A stretch of DNA of 64,000 nt from assembly GCF_013283785.1 (NCBI RefSeq), contig NZ_JABCPZ010000006.1, positions 49,406-113,405 of the forward strand. The letters run 5' to 3'. This DNA comes from Nonomuraea antri. GTDB lineage: Bacteria > Actinomycetota > Actinomycetes > Streptosporangiales > Streptosporangiaceae. A program made the translations under genes and the position numbers. Of this stretch, positions 52,061 through 60,991 are shown piece by piece (positions within the stretch are counted from its first letter, which is position 1; each line of letters starts with the position of its first letter). Below the pieces are notes generated by a model that made no database searches, had not been told where the DNA came from, and saw nothing but the letters and a program-made list of their open reading frames with translations.

Positions 52061-53712
52061 CGGCAAAGGACCCGGAGCCGAAAGTCGCCAAGGGCACTAC
52101 GTTCAAGATCTGCAGATGCATCGATCCCGAGACCGGCAAGAACATCAGCAAGACATGCCCCAAGCTACGCCGCGCCCATGGCGACGGTGGCAGCCGGTGG
52201 AGCACCACGCACGGCACGTGGGGCTACCAGCTCGAACTTCCCGCGCACGCCGACGGCAAGCGCCGTACCCCGCTGCGGCGCAGCGGCTTCGCCACACAGG
52301 AGGACGCCGAGGCTGAGCTGGATCACGCCCGCGGCCTGCTCGCCCTCGACCCCGAGCCCGCCATCAGGCGGCAGATCACCAAGCTGATGCTGTCGGTGCT
52401 CAAGGACACCAAACACCTTCCCGACCTGGAAGAAGTGCGACGTAAGGTCCGCACCCGGCAGGACCTGAACCGGCATGTCACGGTGGCCGAGTGGCTGGAG
52501 GAGTTCCTCAAGCGCAAGCGCGCGATCGAGGAGACGACGAAACGCTCCTACGAATCCCATATCCGTCTCTACCTCAAGCCCTACCTCGGCGACATCCGGC
52601 TGGACCGGCTGCGGGTATCGGACATCGCGGGGATGTTCGACGCGATCGAGGAGTTCAACGACATCATCGCCACCGAACGTGCCAGCGGTGATCCCGTCCG
52701 CGTGGCGGCGGTGCGCTACCGGCGTCCGGTCGGCCCCACGACGATGCACCGCATCCGCGCCACGCTGCGGCACGCACTGAACGTTGCTATCCGGCAGGAC
52801 CGGTTGCTGGACTTCAACCCTGCCGCCGTCGTCGAGCTGGCTCCAGGCATACGCCCCAAGCCGGTCATCTGGACCGAGGAGAAGGTGACCCAGTGGCACA
52901 AGGATCACAGCGCGCATCTGGACCGGCTCAAGCGGGCCCGTGACGGCAAGCGGGTCGATCCAGTCGCCATCTACATCGGAGCGCCCCGGCCTTCGCCGGT
53001 CATGGTATGGACACCCAAGCAAACCAACGCCTTCCTCGCCTACGCTCGCCGCGACCGGTTGTTCGCCCTGTACCGCCTGGTTGCCACGCGGGGCCTGCGG
53101 CGCGGCGAGGCGGTAGGCCTGAGATGGACCGACGTCATCTTCGAGACATCGAGGATCGGGATTCATTGGCAGATCACCCAGCTTGGCTGGAACCCCATCC
53201 AGGGCACTCCCAAGACCGATGCCAGCGACCGGGAGATCGCCGTGGACGCCGAGACGATGGCGATCCTGAAGGAACACAAGAAGCGGCAGACGCGGGAGCG
53301 GCTGGCCGCAGGGGAAGACTGGGTGGACTCAGGCTTTGTCTTCACCGACGAGCTCGGTCAGCCGCTGCATCCGCAATACGTGACCGACCGCTTCTACTGG
53401 TTGTGCTACCAGGCGGGCTTGCCGCCGATCCGGCTGCACGACCTGCGCCACGGCGCCGCCACCGCCATGCTCGCGGCCGGGGTGGACATCAAGATCGTGC
53501 AGGAGGCGCTCGGGCATAAGACCTCGGCGTTCACCCGCGACACCTACACCAGCGTCTACCCCGAGGCCGCGGCTGCTGCGGCGGAGGCGACGGCCGCCCT
53601 TCTCGCCGCGCGCTCTGTCCCCGCCCCTCGGCCAGTGCCGCCTGAGCCCCGCACGCCTCGGCCTGAGACGGGCGAGGCCGGTGGGGCGGTGATTCACCTG
53701 CCGTCTAGATAG
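52057..53712 (+). CDS. int: Tyrosine site-specific integrase (segment C)
   Basis: 551 residues from the ATG at 52057 (GGAAGG upstream). Long N-terminal region with a Cys-rich start (KICRCIDPETGKNISKTCPK) and DNA-arm-binding part, core-binding domain (VTVAEWLEEFLKRKRAIEET), and catalytic domain: Arg in RGLRRGEAVG, HDLRHG, LGHKTSAF and nucleophile Tyr in RDTYTSVY. All catalytic residues are present. Family members integrate actinomycete elements into tRNA genes. No tRNA-like core lies close to it (nearest 57559, 3.8 kb away), so either DNA was inserted later or it has another target. Confidence 0.92.
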   Translation: MTAKDPEPKVAKGTTFKICRCIDPETGKNISKTCPKLRRAHGDGGSRWSTTHGTWGYQLELPAHADGKRRTPLRRSGFATQEDAEAELDHARGLLALDPEPAIRRQITKLMLSVLKDTKHLPDLEEVRRKVRTRQDLNRHVTVAEWLEEFLKRKRAIEETTKRSYESHIRLYLKPYLGDIRLDRLRVSDIAGMFDAIEEFNDIIATERASGDPVRVAAVRYRRPVGPTTMHRIRATLRHALNVAIRQDRLLDFNPAAVVELAPGIRPKPVIWTEEKVTQWHKDHSAHLDRLKRARDGKRVDPVAIYIGAPRPSPVMVWTPKQTNAFLAYARRDRLFALYRLVATRGLRRGEAVGLRWTDVIFETSRIGIHWQITQLGWNPIQGTPKTDASDREIAVDAETMAILKEHKKRQTRERLAAGEDWVDSGFVFTDELGQPLHPQYVTDRFYWLCYQAGLPPIRLHDLRHGAATAMLAAGVDIKIVQEALGHKTSAFTRDTYTSVYPEAAAAAAEATAALLAARSVPAPRPVPPEPRTPRPETGEAGGAVIHLPSR

Positions 53713-53734
53713 CCGCCAGTAGAAGGTACCGGCC

Positions 53735-53767
53735 AAGGCCGGTCAGTCACCCAGACTGGCCGGCCTT
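53735..53767 (+). terminator. Terminator after integrase
   Basis: AAGGCCGGTCAGT (53735-53747) pairs with ACTGGCCGGCCTT (53755-53767), 12 of 13 Watson-Crick plus one G-U, 7-nt loop, just after the integrase stop. Confidence 0.8.
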
Positions 53768-54253
53768 CGCCTCTCCTCCCTCAGGGGGGAAGGGGAGATC
53801 CCTCGGAAGGGAGGGGCACCCGACTGCGACTCCTGGCGGGCGCTCCCGAGGGACTCCGGCCCGGCAGCAGCAGGCGCTTGGAGGGGATGCTGCTGCCGGA
53901 TGTCTAGGGGTAGGCGGCTCCTCCCATCGCGGTCTCTGCGACTGCGACGCCACCTCATCGGAAGGGGGCCGCTATCGGTGACGATCAAGCGGACGGGGCA
54001 CCGCCGTGATCGTCGTAGGAGCGGTGGCTGACCTGGCCTCCGGACATGGGTCAGCCACCACGGCAGCCGCGTCACGCTCCAGCGGGGGGAGGCTCGTGCC
54101 TACCGCCATCTCGGATACGTCGTGTCGAGTTCGTCCATACACGACTCGCGCTCCCGAGAGGGTGGGTTGCTCATCCAGCTTTCCGGATGAGATGAGGTGA
54201 GGGGGCAGCGCCGTCCTCCGGGCAGTTGTGGTTGCCCAGCAGTGTGTACCCGG
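53768..54253. other. Intergenic region, nothing recognised
   Basis: About 490 bp after the integrase terminator. No tRNA-like core or supported frame found here. Confidence 0.45.
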
Positions 54254-54558
54254 TCATCCGACCCGGCGCGTGGCGGGGACCAGCACATGGCGGATACGTT
54301 CGGCGGCGATGGCGACATCGCTGACCGGGGTGATCGGTCGGCCCATGACCACCAGAAGCTCCACTCGTTTTCCGACGGCGCGACAGATATGACTTCGCTG
54401 AGAGAAGTGGCGTCGGGGTTGATGACCCGCAGCCGCGACAGCCTTCCGGCGTGAGTCAGGACGCGGGTGTGCAAGCCCCGTTGATTCAGCAGGGTCTGCA
54501 ACTCGGTGAGGTGGGCGGCGGCTTGGTCGGCGACCTCGGCGGCGACGGGTTCAGGCAT
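54254..54558 (-). pseudogene. Small hypothetical gene with frameshift
   Basis: Starts MPEPVAAEVADQAAAHLTEL at 54558 and reads well to EWSFWWSWAD. The matching end (ITPVSDVAIAAERIRHVLVP, then ATRRVG and stop) lies in the next frame, so one base is missing or extra near 54330. The intact product would be about 100 residues. Similar small proteins accompany HATPase and XRE/DUF397 genes in actinomycetes; function unknown. Confidence 0.6.
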
Positions 54559-54771
54559 GACGGGTCTCCCAGGAGATGGGCTGGAGCGGTCAGAAGGGGG
54601 AAGGCTGGCTACGGTTGGCCGCGCCGTGCGTAGTGGATTTCCGCACGATCACCATCAGGGCTGCGACACGATGACGGCGAGGTGATGGCGGCGCACGATG
54701 CTCCTCCGAATCCGGGCATGGCCGACACAGGCAGTGAACAAGGTGAACAAGATGAACAGGGGCGAACGAGG

Positions 54772-55266
54772 TCAGCCGGCGACAGGGGCGCGGTACAGCT
54801 CCCCCAATTGCGCCTCGGTGGGATGGCGATCGAGGTAACACCACACGTGGCGGCATCCGCTGCCGGGCATCCGGTAGCTTCCCCACCGGCCCCGCGACAG
54901 GGTCTCCACGATCGCCAGCCCCCGCCCGTGCTCGGCGTGCAGGTTCGGCGCTTGGAGCGGGATGCGGGCGGGCGTCGAGCAGGTTGAGCCCGGGTCGGTC
55001 ACAGCCAGCCGGAGAACAACCGCGTCCTGCGCCAGCTTGAGCGTGATGCCCGCGCGACCGTCACCGGCATCGGTCGCATCGGCGTACTTGGCGGCGTTGG
55101 TGACCAGCTCCGACACCGCCAGAGCGACGATCTCCCGGGCAGCGTGGGTAGTGCCCAGCCACCTGGTGATCGCAGTCCGGGCCAGATACGGCGCCCGAGC
55201 GCTGCACGCCAACTGGAGAACGCCGAGTTCCTCGAACTGTGTCGGTGGGGGTGTGTAGTAGATCAC
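54772..55266 (-). CDS. Anti-sigma-factor-type HATPase (RsbW-like)
   Basis: 164 residues. The ATP-binding fold is shown by VALAVSELVTNAAKYADATD (N-box) and HAEHGRGLAIVETLSRGRWG (G-box). No phosphoacceptor or membrane part, so it is a stand-alone RsbW/SpoIIAB-type kinase or a regulator that binds partner proteins. Its neighbours (XRE/DUF397) are a common actinomycete combination. Start at 55266; ribosome site modest. Confidence 0.88.
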   Translation of the reverse strand: MIYYTPPPTQFEELGVLQLACSARAPYLARTAITRWLGTTHAAREIVALAVSELVTNAAKYADATDAGDGRAGITLKLAQDAVVLRLAVTDPGSTCSTPARIPLQAPNLHAEHGRGLAIVETLSRGRWGSYRMPGSGCRHVWCYLDRHPTEAQLGELYRAPVAG

Positions 55267-55509
55267 CGGATTCGCCTCGCTATTTCCCGATCATGGGCCG
55301 CTTCCTTGTGTGAAGAACGCGAGTGGCATCTAAGCGCCTGCTCTCCATTCGTGCGGCTGGTTGTGTGGTCCGCGCTGGCTTGAAGAGACCATCTCAGAAA
55401 ACCCCTGCGTGTGGGGACTAAGACAAAGCACTTCCCAGGCACTAACCAGGTGTGCTACTACACATGCCCGTGCGTTTCGTGTGTGCCATCGGGAAGGAGG
55501 CGTTTCACC

Positions 55510-56337
55510 TTGGAAAACGCCGAGCCAGAACCTGCACTAAAAGCACCTAGCGTGGAATTCGGCGTTCATCTTCGCGAATACCGCATTATGGCAGGCAAGC
55601 GGCAAAAGGAACTTGCTGTCATGCTCGGCTGGTCGGTCTCGAAGATCAGCATGCTCGAGCGCGGAGAACGCCGGGCCGACGAAGAATTCGCCCGCGCCGC
55701 CGACACCGCGCTGGAGGCAGGCGGCGGGCTGCTGACGCGCTGGCGAGAGACCGTCGAGCATGCCGGACGATTCTCCATCTGGCTGGCGCAACTGGTCGAG
55801 ATCGAGCAGCGAGCGGACATGCTGCGCGGCTGGGAGCCGTTGATCATTCCCGGCATGCTCCAAACGGAGCAGTACGCCCGAGCCATCTTCCGGGGAAGGC
55901 CGGGTATCACGCCTGACCTCGTCGAGCAAAGCGTGGCGGCGCGGATGGACCGCCAGTGCATCCTGGAGCGGGAGAATGGTCCTACGCTATGGGTAGTGCT
56001 GGACGAAGGAGTCCTCACCCGGCCCATCGGGAGTGAGGAGGTCATGGCTGAGCAACTCGCGAAGCTCACCGCGATGGATGATCACCCGCGGGTTCACCTC
56101 CATGTCCTCCCTCATGACGCGTGGCTGACGACCGGCTTGCAAGGTGCCTTTATGCTGGCCGGCGGACCGGAGATGCCGGACACGGCCTACATCGAGTCGA
56201 TCACGCTGAGCCAGATCACTGCCGAGCCAAGCCGCGTTCTGGATGTCAAGTCGAGATATGAGATGTTGCATGGTGAGGCCCTACCCCGGAGGGCTTCACT
56301 CCAGTTGATCGAGGAGAAAGCCAAGCGATGGAAGTGA
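55510..56337 (+). CDS. XRE-family regulator with DUF5753
   Basis: 275 residues from a TTG at 55510, chosen because GGAAGGAGG lies nine bases before it; an in-frame GTG at 55411 would add 33 residues with no clear function. N-terminal helix-turn-helix (GVHLREYRIMAGKRQKELAV, then GWSVSKISMLERGERRADEE). The remainder is DUF5753 (LIIPGMLQTEQYARAIFRGR, VLDEGVLTRPIG, HVLPHDAWLTTGLQGAF). Typical partner of the DUF397 protein overlapping its 3' end; the pair behaves like regulator and small partner, related to toxin-antitoxin or differentiation control. Confidence 0.9.
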   Translation: MENAEPEPALKAPSVEFGVHLREYRIMAGKRQKELAVMLGWSVSKISMLERGERRADEEFARAADTALEAGGGLLTRWRETVEHAGRFSIWLAQLVEIEQRADMLRGWEPLIIPGMLQTEQYARAIFRGRPGITPDLVEQSVAARMDRQCILERENGPTLWVVLDEGVLTRPIGSEEVMAEQLAKLTAMDDHPRVHLHVLPHDAWLTTGLQGAFMLAGGPEMPDTAYIESITLSQITAEPSRVLDVKSRYEMLHGEALPRRASLQLIEEKAKRWK

Positions 56338-56540
56338 CCAACGAAGAACTGGACCGCGCCATCTGGCGCAAGGCCACGCGCTCCGGCGACAACGGCAATT
56401 GCCTGGAAGTGGCCCCCCTGTCGGGTGGCCAGGTCGGCATCCGTGACACCGAAGCTCCCGGCCAGGCCCCCTATGTCGTCTCAGCATCGGTTTGGGCGGC
56501 GTTCATCGACGGCGCCAAAAAAGGCGAGTTCGATTTCTGA
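56328..56540 (+). CDS. DUF397 protein
   Basis: 70 residues. Core pattern WRKATRSGDNGNCLEVAPLS, then GIRDTEAPG and a C-terminal WAAFIDGAKKGEFDF match DUF397. It overlaps the XRE gene by 10 bp. Family members partner XRE regulators in many actinomycetes; the mechanism is not settled. Confidence 0.9.
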   Translation: MEVTNEELDRAIWRKATRSGDNGNCLEVAPLSGGQVGIRDTEAPGQAPYVVSASVWAAFIDGAKKGEFDF

Positions 56541-57463
56541 CCCCGACGGCAGTAGCAGAGAATGGGGTCTGGGCAGGTCCCGGACCTCATTCTTGCCCGA
56601 GTGGCCAGTCTCGTAGCTAGTCTGGATCTCACTTGCAGATCTTCGTCGGGTGGCTGCAGCCGGAGTTCACCTCCTGGCGTTTGATCCGGAACGACCTGTG
56701 ACACCGGCGGGAGGGGCTGTCGGCGCCACATATCTTGACGAAGTCGATGTGGGGGATGAGGTGCTGTCGGTGCCACATCCGGACTCGGGGCCATTGTCGT
56801 CGGGCACCTTTTGTCTATGCCGAGCATGGAGTGAAGTACTCGACATAGACGCTGTTACCGTCGTCTTTCAGGTTGCACGCGGTGACATGTCCGCGACCGA
56901 GGCATGGACGCTCCCTTCGACGGTCTCAAAGCTCCTGCCGGAAGCGGGTGCGGCAGCCGCCGCTGGGGTGGCGTGCAGGACAGTTGTTTCCGAACAGGGC
57001 AAGACGAGCGATCCTGTGCAGGTCAGTTCTGTAGAGGAGATCAGAACGGCAGTCACTGTGATGCACGGGATCTGTTCGGCAGACGGCTTGATCAACTTTT
57101 GGGCTGGTGGGCAAGGCAACCGGTCCAGGGTGTCTGCCCCCTTGGCCCCGCCGTGATGCTTCCCCGGCCTTGCTCGGGGCTGGGCTTTGCCGACAGGCCC
57201 CGCCGGGGCTTCTTCAAGCGAAGGCAAAGAGCGCAGCTGTGGCCTGAGCACTCCACGAGGGGACTCGCCGTGACATCGCCGGTGGAGCGCTCGCAGGTGG
57301 AGCGCAGGTTTGATCAGATCTTGACGCGGCTACAAGCACAACCAGGGTTGGGGGCCTTGTCAGGTCTTCCGGCTTGGTGTTCTCCTGACCTTCTTGCGGG
57401 TCTGGCCTGACGATCAGGGCCGAACCGGGGTTCGGAGCACCCGGCCATGTGCCGGATCCGTGC
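56541..57463. other. Gene-poor stretch; one weak frame
   Basis: A GTG frame at 56650-57156 has a fairly normal amino-acid mix (TFCLCRAWSEVLDIDAVTVV) but no domain and no ribosome site, so I leave it as a possibility only. Nothing else recognised. Confidence 0.35.
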
Positions 57464-57485
57464 CGAAGAGCAACCGGCGAGCAAC
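57464..57485 (+). repeat. Candidate integrase arm site near tRNA-Lys
   Basis: Copy of the 22-bp unit seen at 37514-37535, about 75 bp before the tRNA 3' end. Similarity to the 37.5-kb copy extends through GCCGGA.CCGTGCCGAAGAGCA-like flanks and a CGAGAATCGAGAAA stretch, so the whole 110-bp flank is duplicated. Confidence 0.6.
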
Positions 57486-57558
57486 CAACGGTCCGTCTCG
57501 GCCTTGCCAGAAGCCCACGAGAATCGAGAAATCGCAGGTCAGATGGGGTGTGGAGTTG

Positions 57559-57631
57559 TAGGGCGCCCGGGGCTCGAACCCGGAACCTACGGATTAAAAG
57601 TCCGCAGCTCTGCCAATTGAGCTAACGCCCC
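57559..57631 (-). tRNA. tRNA-Lys(UUU), integration target
   Basis: 73-nt cloverleaf on the minus strand: acceptor GGGGCGT pairing with GCGCCCT (G-U ends), D-arm AGCTCAATTGGCAGAGCT, anticodon loop CTTTTAA with TTT, T-arm CCGGG TTCGAGC CCCGG, discriminator A; no encoded CCA. Its 3' 40 bp are repeated at 46184, 37611 and 21724, so elements integrated here regenerate an intact tRNA. Confidence 0.93.
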
Positions 57632-57680
57632 TCGCATCTGCAAGGGTACAGAGATTACCGCCCCCCACGCGACGCCTCCA

Positions 57681-58835
57681 TCACCGGTAAGCCGGCAGCC
57701 CCGTAAGCGCCTCGCCCAGCACCAGCGTATGGATCTCCTGGGTGCCTTCGTAGGTCAGCACCGATTCCAGGTTGTTCATGTGCCTGATCACAGGGTACTC
57801 CAGGGTGATCCCGTTCCCGCCCAAGATGGTGCGAGCCTGGCGGGCGATGTCCAGTGCGGCCCGGACGTTGGCCAGCTTGCCGAAGCTGATCTGTCGGGGC
57901 TCCAGCTGTCCGGCGTCCTTGAGTGCGCCCAGGTGGAGGGCGGTGAGGCCGGCCTGGGCGGCGGCGACGTACATCCAGGCGAGCTTCTCCTGGGTGAGCT
58001 GGAAGGCGCCGATGGGCTTGTCGAACTGGACGCGGGTCTTGGCGTACTCGACGGCGGACTCCAGGCAGGCGCGGGCGGCGCCGACGACGCCCCACAGGAT
58101 GCCGAAACGGGCCTCCGACAGGCAGGACAGCGGGCCCTTCAGCCCGGTGACGCCGGGCAGGGCGGCCGAGCCGGGCAGGCGCAGGTCGTCGAAGTACAGG
58201 GACGAGGTGACCGACGCCCTCAGGGACAGCTTCTTGTGGATCTCAGGGGCGGAGAAGCCGGGCGTGGCGGTGGGGACGACGAATCCGCGGATGCCCTCGT
58301 CGGTCTGCGCCCAGACCACGGCGACGTCGGCGATGGAGCCGTTCGTGATCCACATCTTGGACCCGTTCAGTATCCAGTCGGCGCCGTCCTTCTTGGCATG
58401 AGTCCGCATGTTGGCCGGGTCGGAGCCGTGGTCGGGCTCGGTCAGGCCGAAGCAGCCGATCGCCTCGCCGGACGCCATCCGCGGCAGCCACTCCTCCTTC
58501 TGCTCCTCGGAGCCGTACCGCCAGATCGGGAACATCGCCAGCGACCCCTGCACCGACACGAACGACCGCAACCCCGAGTCGCCGGCCTCCAGCTCGCGGC
58601 AGGCGACGCCGTAGGAGGTGGCGTCGGTGCCCGCGCAGCCGTACCCCTCGAGGTGCATTCCGAGCAGCCCCATCGAGCCCAGCGCGGGCGCGAGTTCGCG
58701 CGCGGGGAAGACGCCCTGCTCGAACCAGTCGCCCACGTACGGCAGCACCCGGTCGGAGACGAAGGACCTGACGGTGTCCCTGATGAGCCTCTGGTCGGAG
58801 TTCAGCCGGTCGTCCAGGCGAAGCAGGTCGTCCAT
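57681..58835 (-). CDS. Acyl-CoA dehydrogenase, glutaryl-CoA dehydrogenase-like
   Basis: FAD enzyme, 384 residues. It shows the acyl-CoA dehydrogenase order: N-terminal helices, central sheet with CFGLTEPDHGSDPANMRTHA and WILNGSKMWITNGSIADVAV, then C-terminal helices with QFDKPIGAFQLTQEKLAWMY, ARTILGGNGITLEYPVIRHM and catalytic Glu in TYEGTQEIHTLVLG. This matches glutaryl-CoA dehydrogenase, which oxidises and decarboxylates glutaryl-CoA in lysine/tryptophan breakdown. It lies beyond the tRNA, outside the island. Confidence 0.9.
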   Translation of the reverse strand: MDDLLRLDDRLNSDQRLIRDTVRSFVSDRVLPYVGDWFEQGVFPARELAPALGSMGLLGMHLEGYGCAGTDATSYGVACRELEAGDSGLRSFVSVQGSLAMFPIWRYGSEEQKEEWLPRMASGEAIGCFGLTEPDHGSDPANMRTHAKKDGADWILNGSKMWITNGSIADVAVVWAQTDEGIRGFVVPTATPGFSAPEIHKKLSLRASVTSSLYFDDLRLPGSAALPGVTGLKGPLSCLSEARFGILWGVVGAARACLESAVEYAKTRVQFDKPIGAFQLTQEKLAWMYVAAAQAGLTALHLGALKDAGQLEPRQISFGKLANVRAALDIARQARTILGGNGITLEYPVIRHMNNLESVLTYEGTQEIHTLVLGEALTGLPAYR

Positions 58836-58927
58836 CGCGGGGTCCTCTCCTCACGTAGGGGGCTACCAGGGTTCTACCAGGGGGAATCCCGATGTGCGAA
58901 CACGGGGGCGAAGGGCAGTCTTGAGTC

Positions 58928-59209
58928 ATGAGCGAATACAACGTCAAGAAGCTGCGTCGGACCCACAACGGCAGGATCGTCGCGGGCGTCTGCTCCGGCA
59001 TCGGCGAGTACCTCGGCGTCGACGCCAACCTGGTCAGGATCGCGCTGGCGATCGCGACGCTGTTCGGTGGCGTGGGCATCGGCGCGTACGCCATCGGCTG
59101 GCTGCTGATGCCGGAGGAGGGCAAGGAGACCTCGGTCGTCCAGGACCTGATCAGCAAGCAGCAGCAGTCGCGCACCGACTGGAGCGGCGAGCAGAAGCCC
59201 CAGCAGTGA
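58928..59209 (+). CDS. PspC-domain protein
   Basis: 93 residues. PspC motif LRRTHNGRIVAGVCSGIGEY followed by LGVDANLVRIALAIATLFGG and a membrane helix IGAYAIGWLLMPEE. Small membrane protein tied to envelope-stress sensing in other bacteria. The C-terminal tail is charged and Gln-rich. Confidence 0.9.
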   Translation: MSEYNVKKLRRTHNGRIVAGVCSGIGEYLGVDANLVRIALAIATLFGGVGIGAYAIGWLLMPEEGKETSVVQDLISKQQQSRTDWSGEQKPQQ

Positions 59210-59213
59210 CCTG

Positions 59214-60506
59214 TCAGGCGGTGGCCTCGGCCTCCACCGGGGCGGTCCGGCCGCTGCGCGGCCGCGACCACATCAGGGCGAGCCCGGCCGCGACGATCGC
59301 TCCGGCGATCCCGGCCGCGGCGACGACAGGTTCGGGGCCGACCCGCTCGGCCGCGAACCCGCCCACCAGGATGCCGATGCCCTGCACCGCCATCAGCCCC
59401 GACTGCACCAGCCCGAACGCCTGGCCGCGCCGCTCCGGCGGCACACACTGGACGAACGCCGCGTTCGCCGCGAGCTGATACGCCCCGCCGACCCCCGACA
59501 ACACCCAGGCGGCCAGCACCACGGCCAGCGGCGGACGCAGCGCGGTCACGGCCAGCGGCGCGCAGCTCAGCACGGCCAGCAGGCCCATCAGCCGCAATCG
59601 TCTCGACGGCGCGACGAACCGGCTGAACAGGAACGCGCCCACGACCGTCCCCGTCGGCATCGCCGCCATCAGCAGGCCGGTGATCACCGGGACGGGCAGG
59701 TCGCCGGTGTAGAGCTCGATCGCGTACGGCACGGCGATGCCCTCGGGCAGGATGTAGAAGCCGCACAGCCACGCGAACAGCACCAGCGTCCGCAGCTCGC
59801 GCGAGCCGAACACGAGCTTCGCGCCGGCCGCGGTCATCGTCCACATGGACGGTCTCGTGCCGTCGCGCGCCGCCGCGGGACGCCTGCCCACCCCCGTCAC
59901 GAGGATCAACGCGGACCCGAGGAACGTGGCCGCGTCGAGCGCGAGAGCCCGATAGGGCCCCATGCCGGCGATCACCGCGCCGCCGGCCGCGAAGCCCAGC
60001 ATCTGCACGGCCTGGTTCGTCATGTTCTGCAGCGCCGAGCCGACGACGTACTTGTCGCCTTCGAGCACCTCGGGCAACAGCGCCGCCCGCGCGGCCGAGA
60101 ACGGCGCGCTGAGCAGCACCACGAAGAACACCAGCGTGCACAGCACCGCGAACGGCATGCCGGGCACCGCCATCGCGGCGACCAGCAGCGCGCGGATCAC
60201 GTCGCACACCAGCATGACGCCCCTGCGTGCGAACCTGTCCGCCAGCCCGGCCAGCAGCGGCCCGCCGACGATCGACGGCAGGTACGTCAGCGCGTAGACC
60301 GCCGCCGTCGCCAGCGGCGAGCCGGTGCGCTGATAGACCAGGACGGCCAGCGCGACCTGCGCGAGCTGGTCGCCGAGCAGGGAGAAGCCCTGGGCGTACC
60401 AGAGCGCTCGGAATTCTTTGACGGCGATGACCTCGCCGTAGGTGGCTTGGCGTTCCAGGGCACGGCGATGCCGCCCTGGGAGCCGCCTTGTCTGCTTGGC
60501 CCCCAT
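59214..60506 (-). CDS. MFS transporter (DHA3-like)
   Basis: 430 residues, 10-12 helices. The functional start could be the later ATG-less region near ALWYAQGFSLLGDQLAQVAL, as the first 25 residues are basic. Motif A-like ADRFARRGVMLVCDVIRALL and a second-half copy are typical of enterobactin/macrolide-type DHA3 exporters. The substrate is unknown. It is convergent with the PspC gene (4 bp apart). Confidence 0.85.
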   Translation of the reverse strand: MGAKQTRRLPGRHRRALERQATYGEVIAVKEFRALWYAQGFSLLGDQLAQVALAVLVYQRTGSPLATAAVYALTYLPSIVGGPLLAGLADRFARRGVMLVCDVIRALLVAAMAVPGMPFAVLCTLVFFVVLLSAPFSAARAALLPEVLEGDKYVVGSALQNMTNQAVQMLGFAAGGAVIAGMGPYRALALDAATFLGSALILVTGVGRRPAAARDGTRPSMWTMTAAGAKLVFGSRELRTLVLFAWLCGFYILPEGIAVPYAIELYTGDLPVPVITGLLMAAMPTGTVVGAFLFSRFVAPSRRLRLMGLLAVLSCAPLAVTALRPPLAVVLAAWVLSGVGGAYQLAANAAFVQCVPPERRGQAFGLVQSGLMAVQGIGILVGGFAAERVGPEPVVAAAGIAGAIVAAGLALMWSRPRSGRTAPVEAEATA

Positions 60507-60607
60507 GGGACTCCGCTGTACCTGACTGAGGGTGTTCGGTATGTCACCTAAGGTGCCCGATCAACGACGCGCCACGCAACCGGAAGTGGTCAACGCACGG
60601 CAAAGGG

Positions 60608-60958
60608 TTACCAGCCGAGCTCGTGGAGCCTGGCGTCGTCGATGCCGAAGTGGTGACCCACCTCGTGGACGACGGTGATGCGGACCTCGTCCACCACGTC
60701 TGCCTCGGTATCGCAAATCTGGCAGATCGGATTGCGGTAGATCTCGATGCGGTCGGGCAGAACTGCGGAGTACCAGTCGCCGCGTTCCGTGAGGGGGACA
60801 CCGGTGTACAGGCCGAGCAGGTGCGGCTCAGGCGGATCATCGACCACCGTGACGACGACGTTACTCATCACGCCGGTGAGCTCCGGAGGAATCGTGTCCA
60901 ATGCCTCGGCCACGAGTTCCTCGAACTTCTCCCTCGAAACCTCGATCACATTTGCCAT
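60608..60958 (-). CDS. Zincin-like metallopeptidase family protein
   Basis: 116 residues from the ATG at 60958. Zinc motif HEVGHHFGIDD near the C-terminus, preceded by DRIEIYRNPICQICD and VSREKFEELVAEALDTIPPE. This is the short metallopeptidase family (PF06262 type) common in actinobacteria; whether it cuts proteins is not known. Confidence 0.9.
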   Translation of the reverse strand: MANVIEVSREKFEELVAEALDTIPPELTGVMSNVVVTVVDDPPEPHLLGLYTGVPLTERGDWYSAVLPDRIEIYRNPICQICDTEADVVDEVRITVVHEVGHHFGIDDARLHELGW

Positions 60959-60991
60959 TCTGCCCCGTCGGTCAGGTAAGCAAGAAACTGT

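Noticed and set aside
58243..60207. Minus-strand 654-codon frame
   Set aside because: Runs across PspC, the dehydrogenase and the MFS gene in a shifted frame with Arg-rich nonsense.
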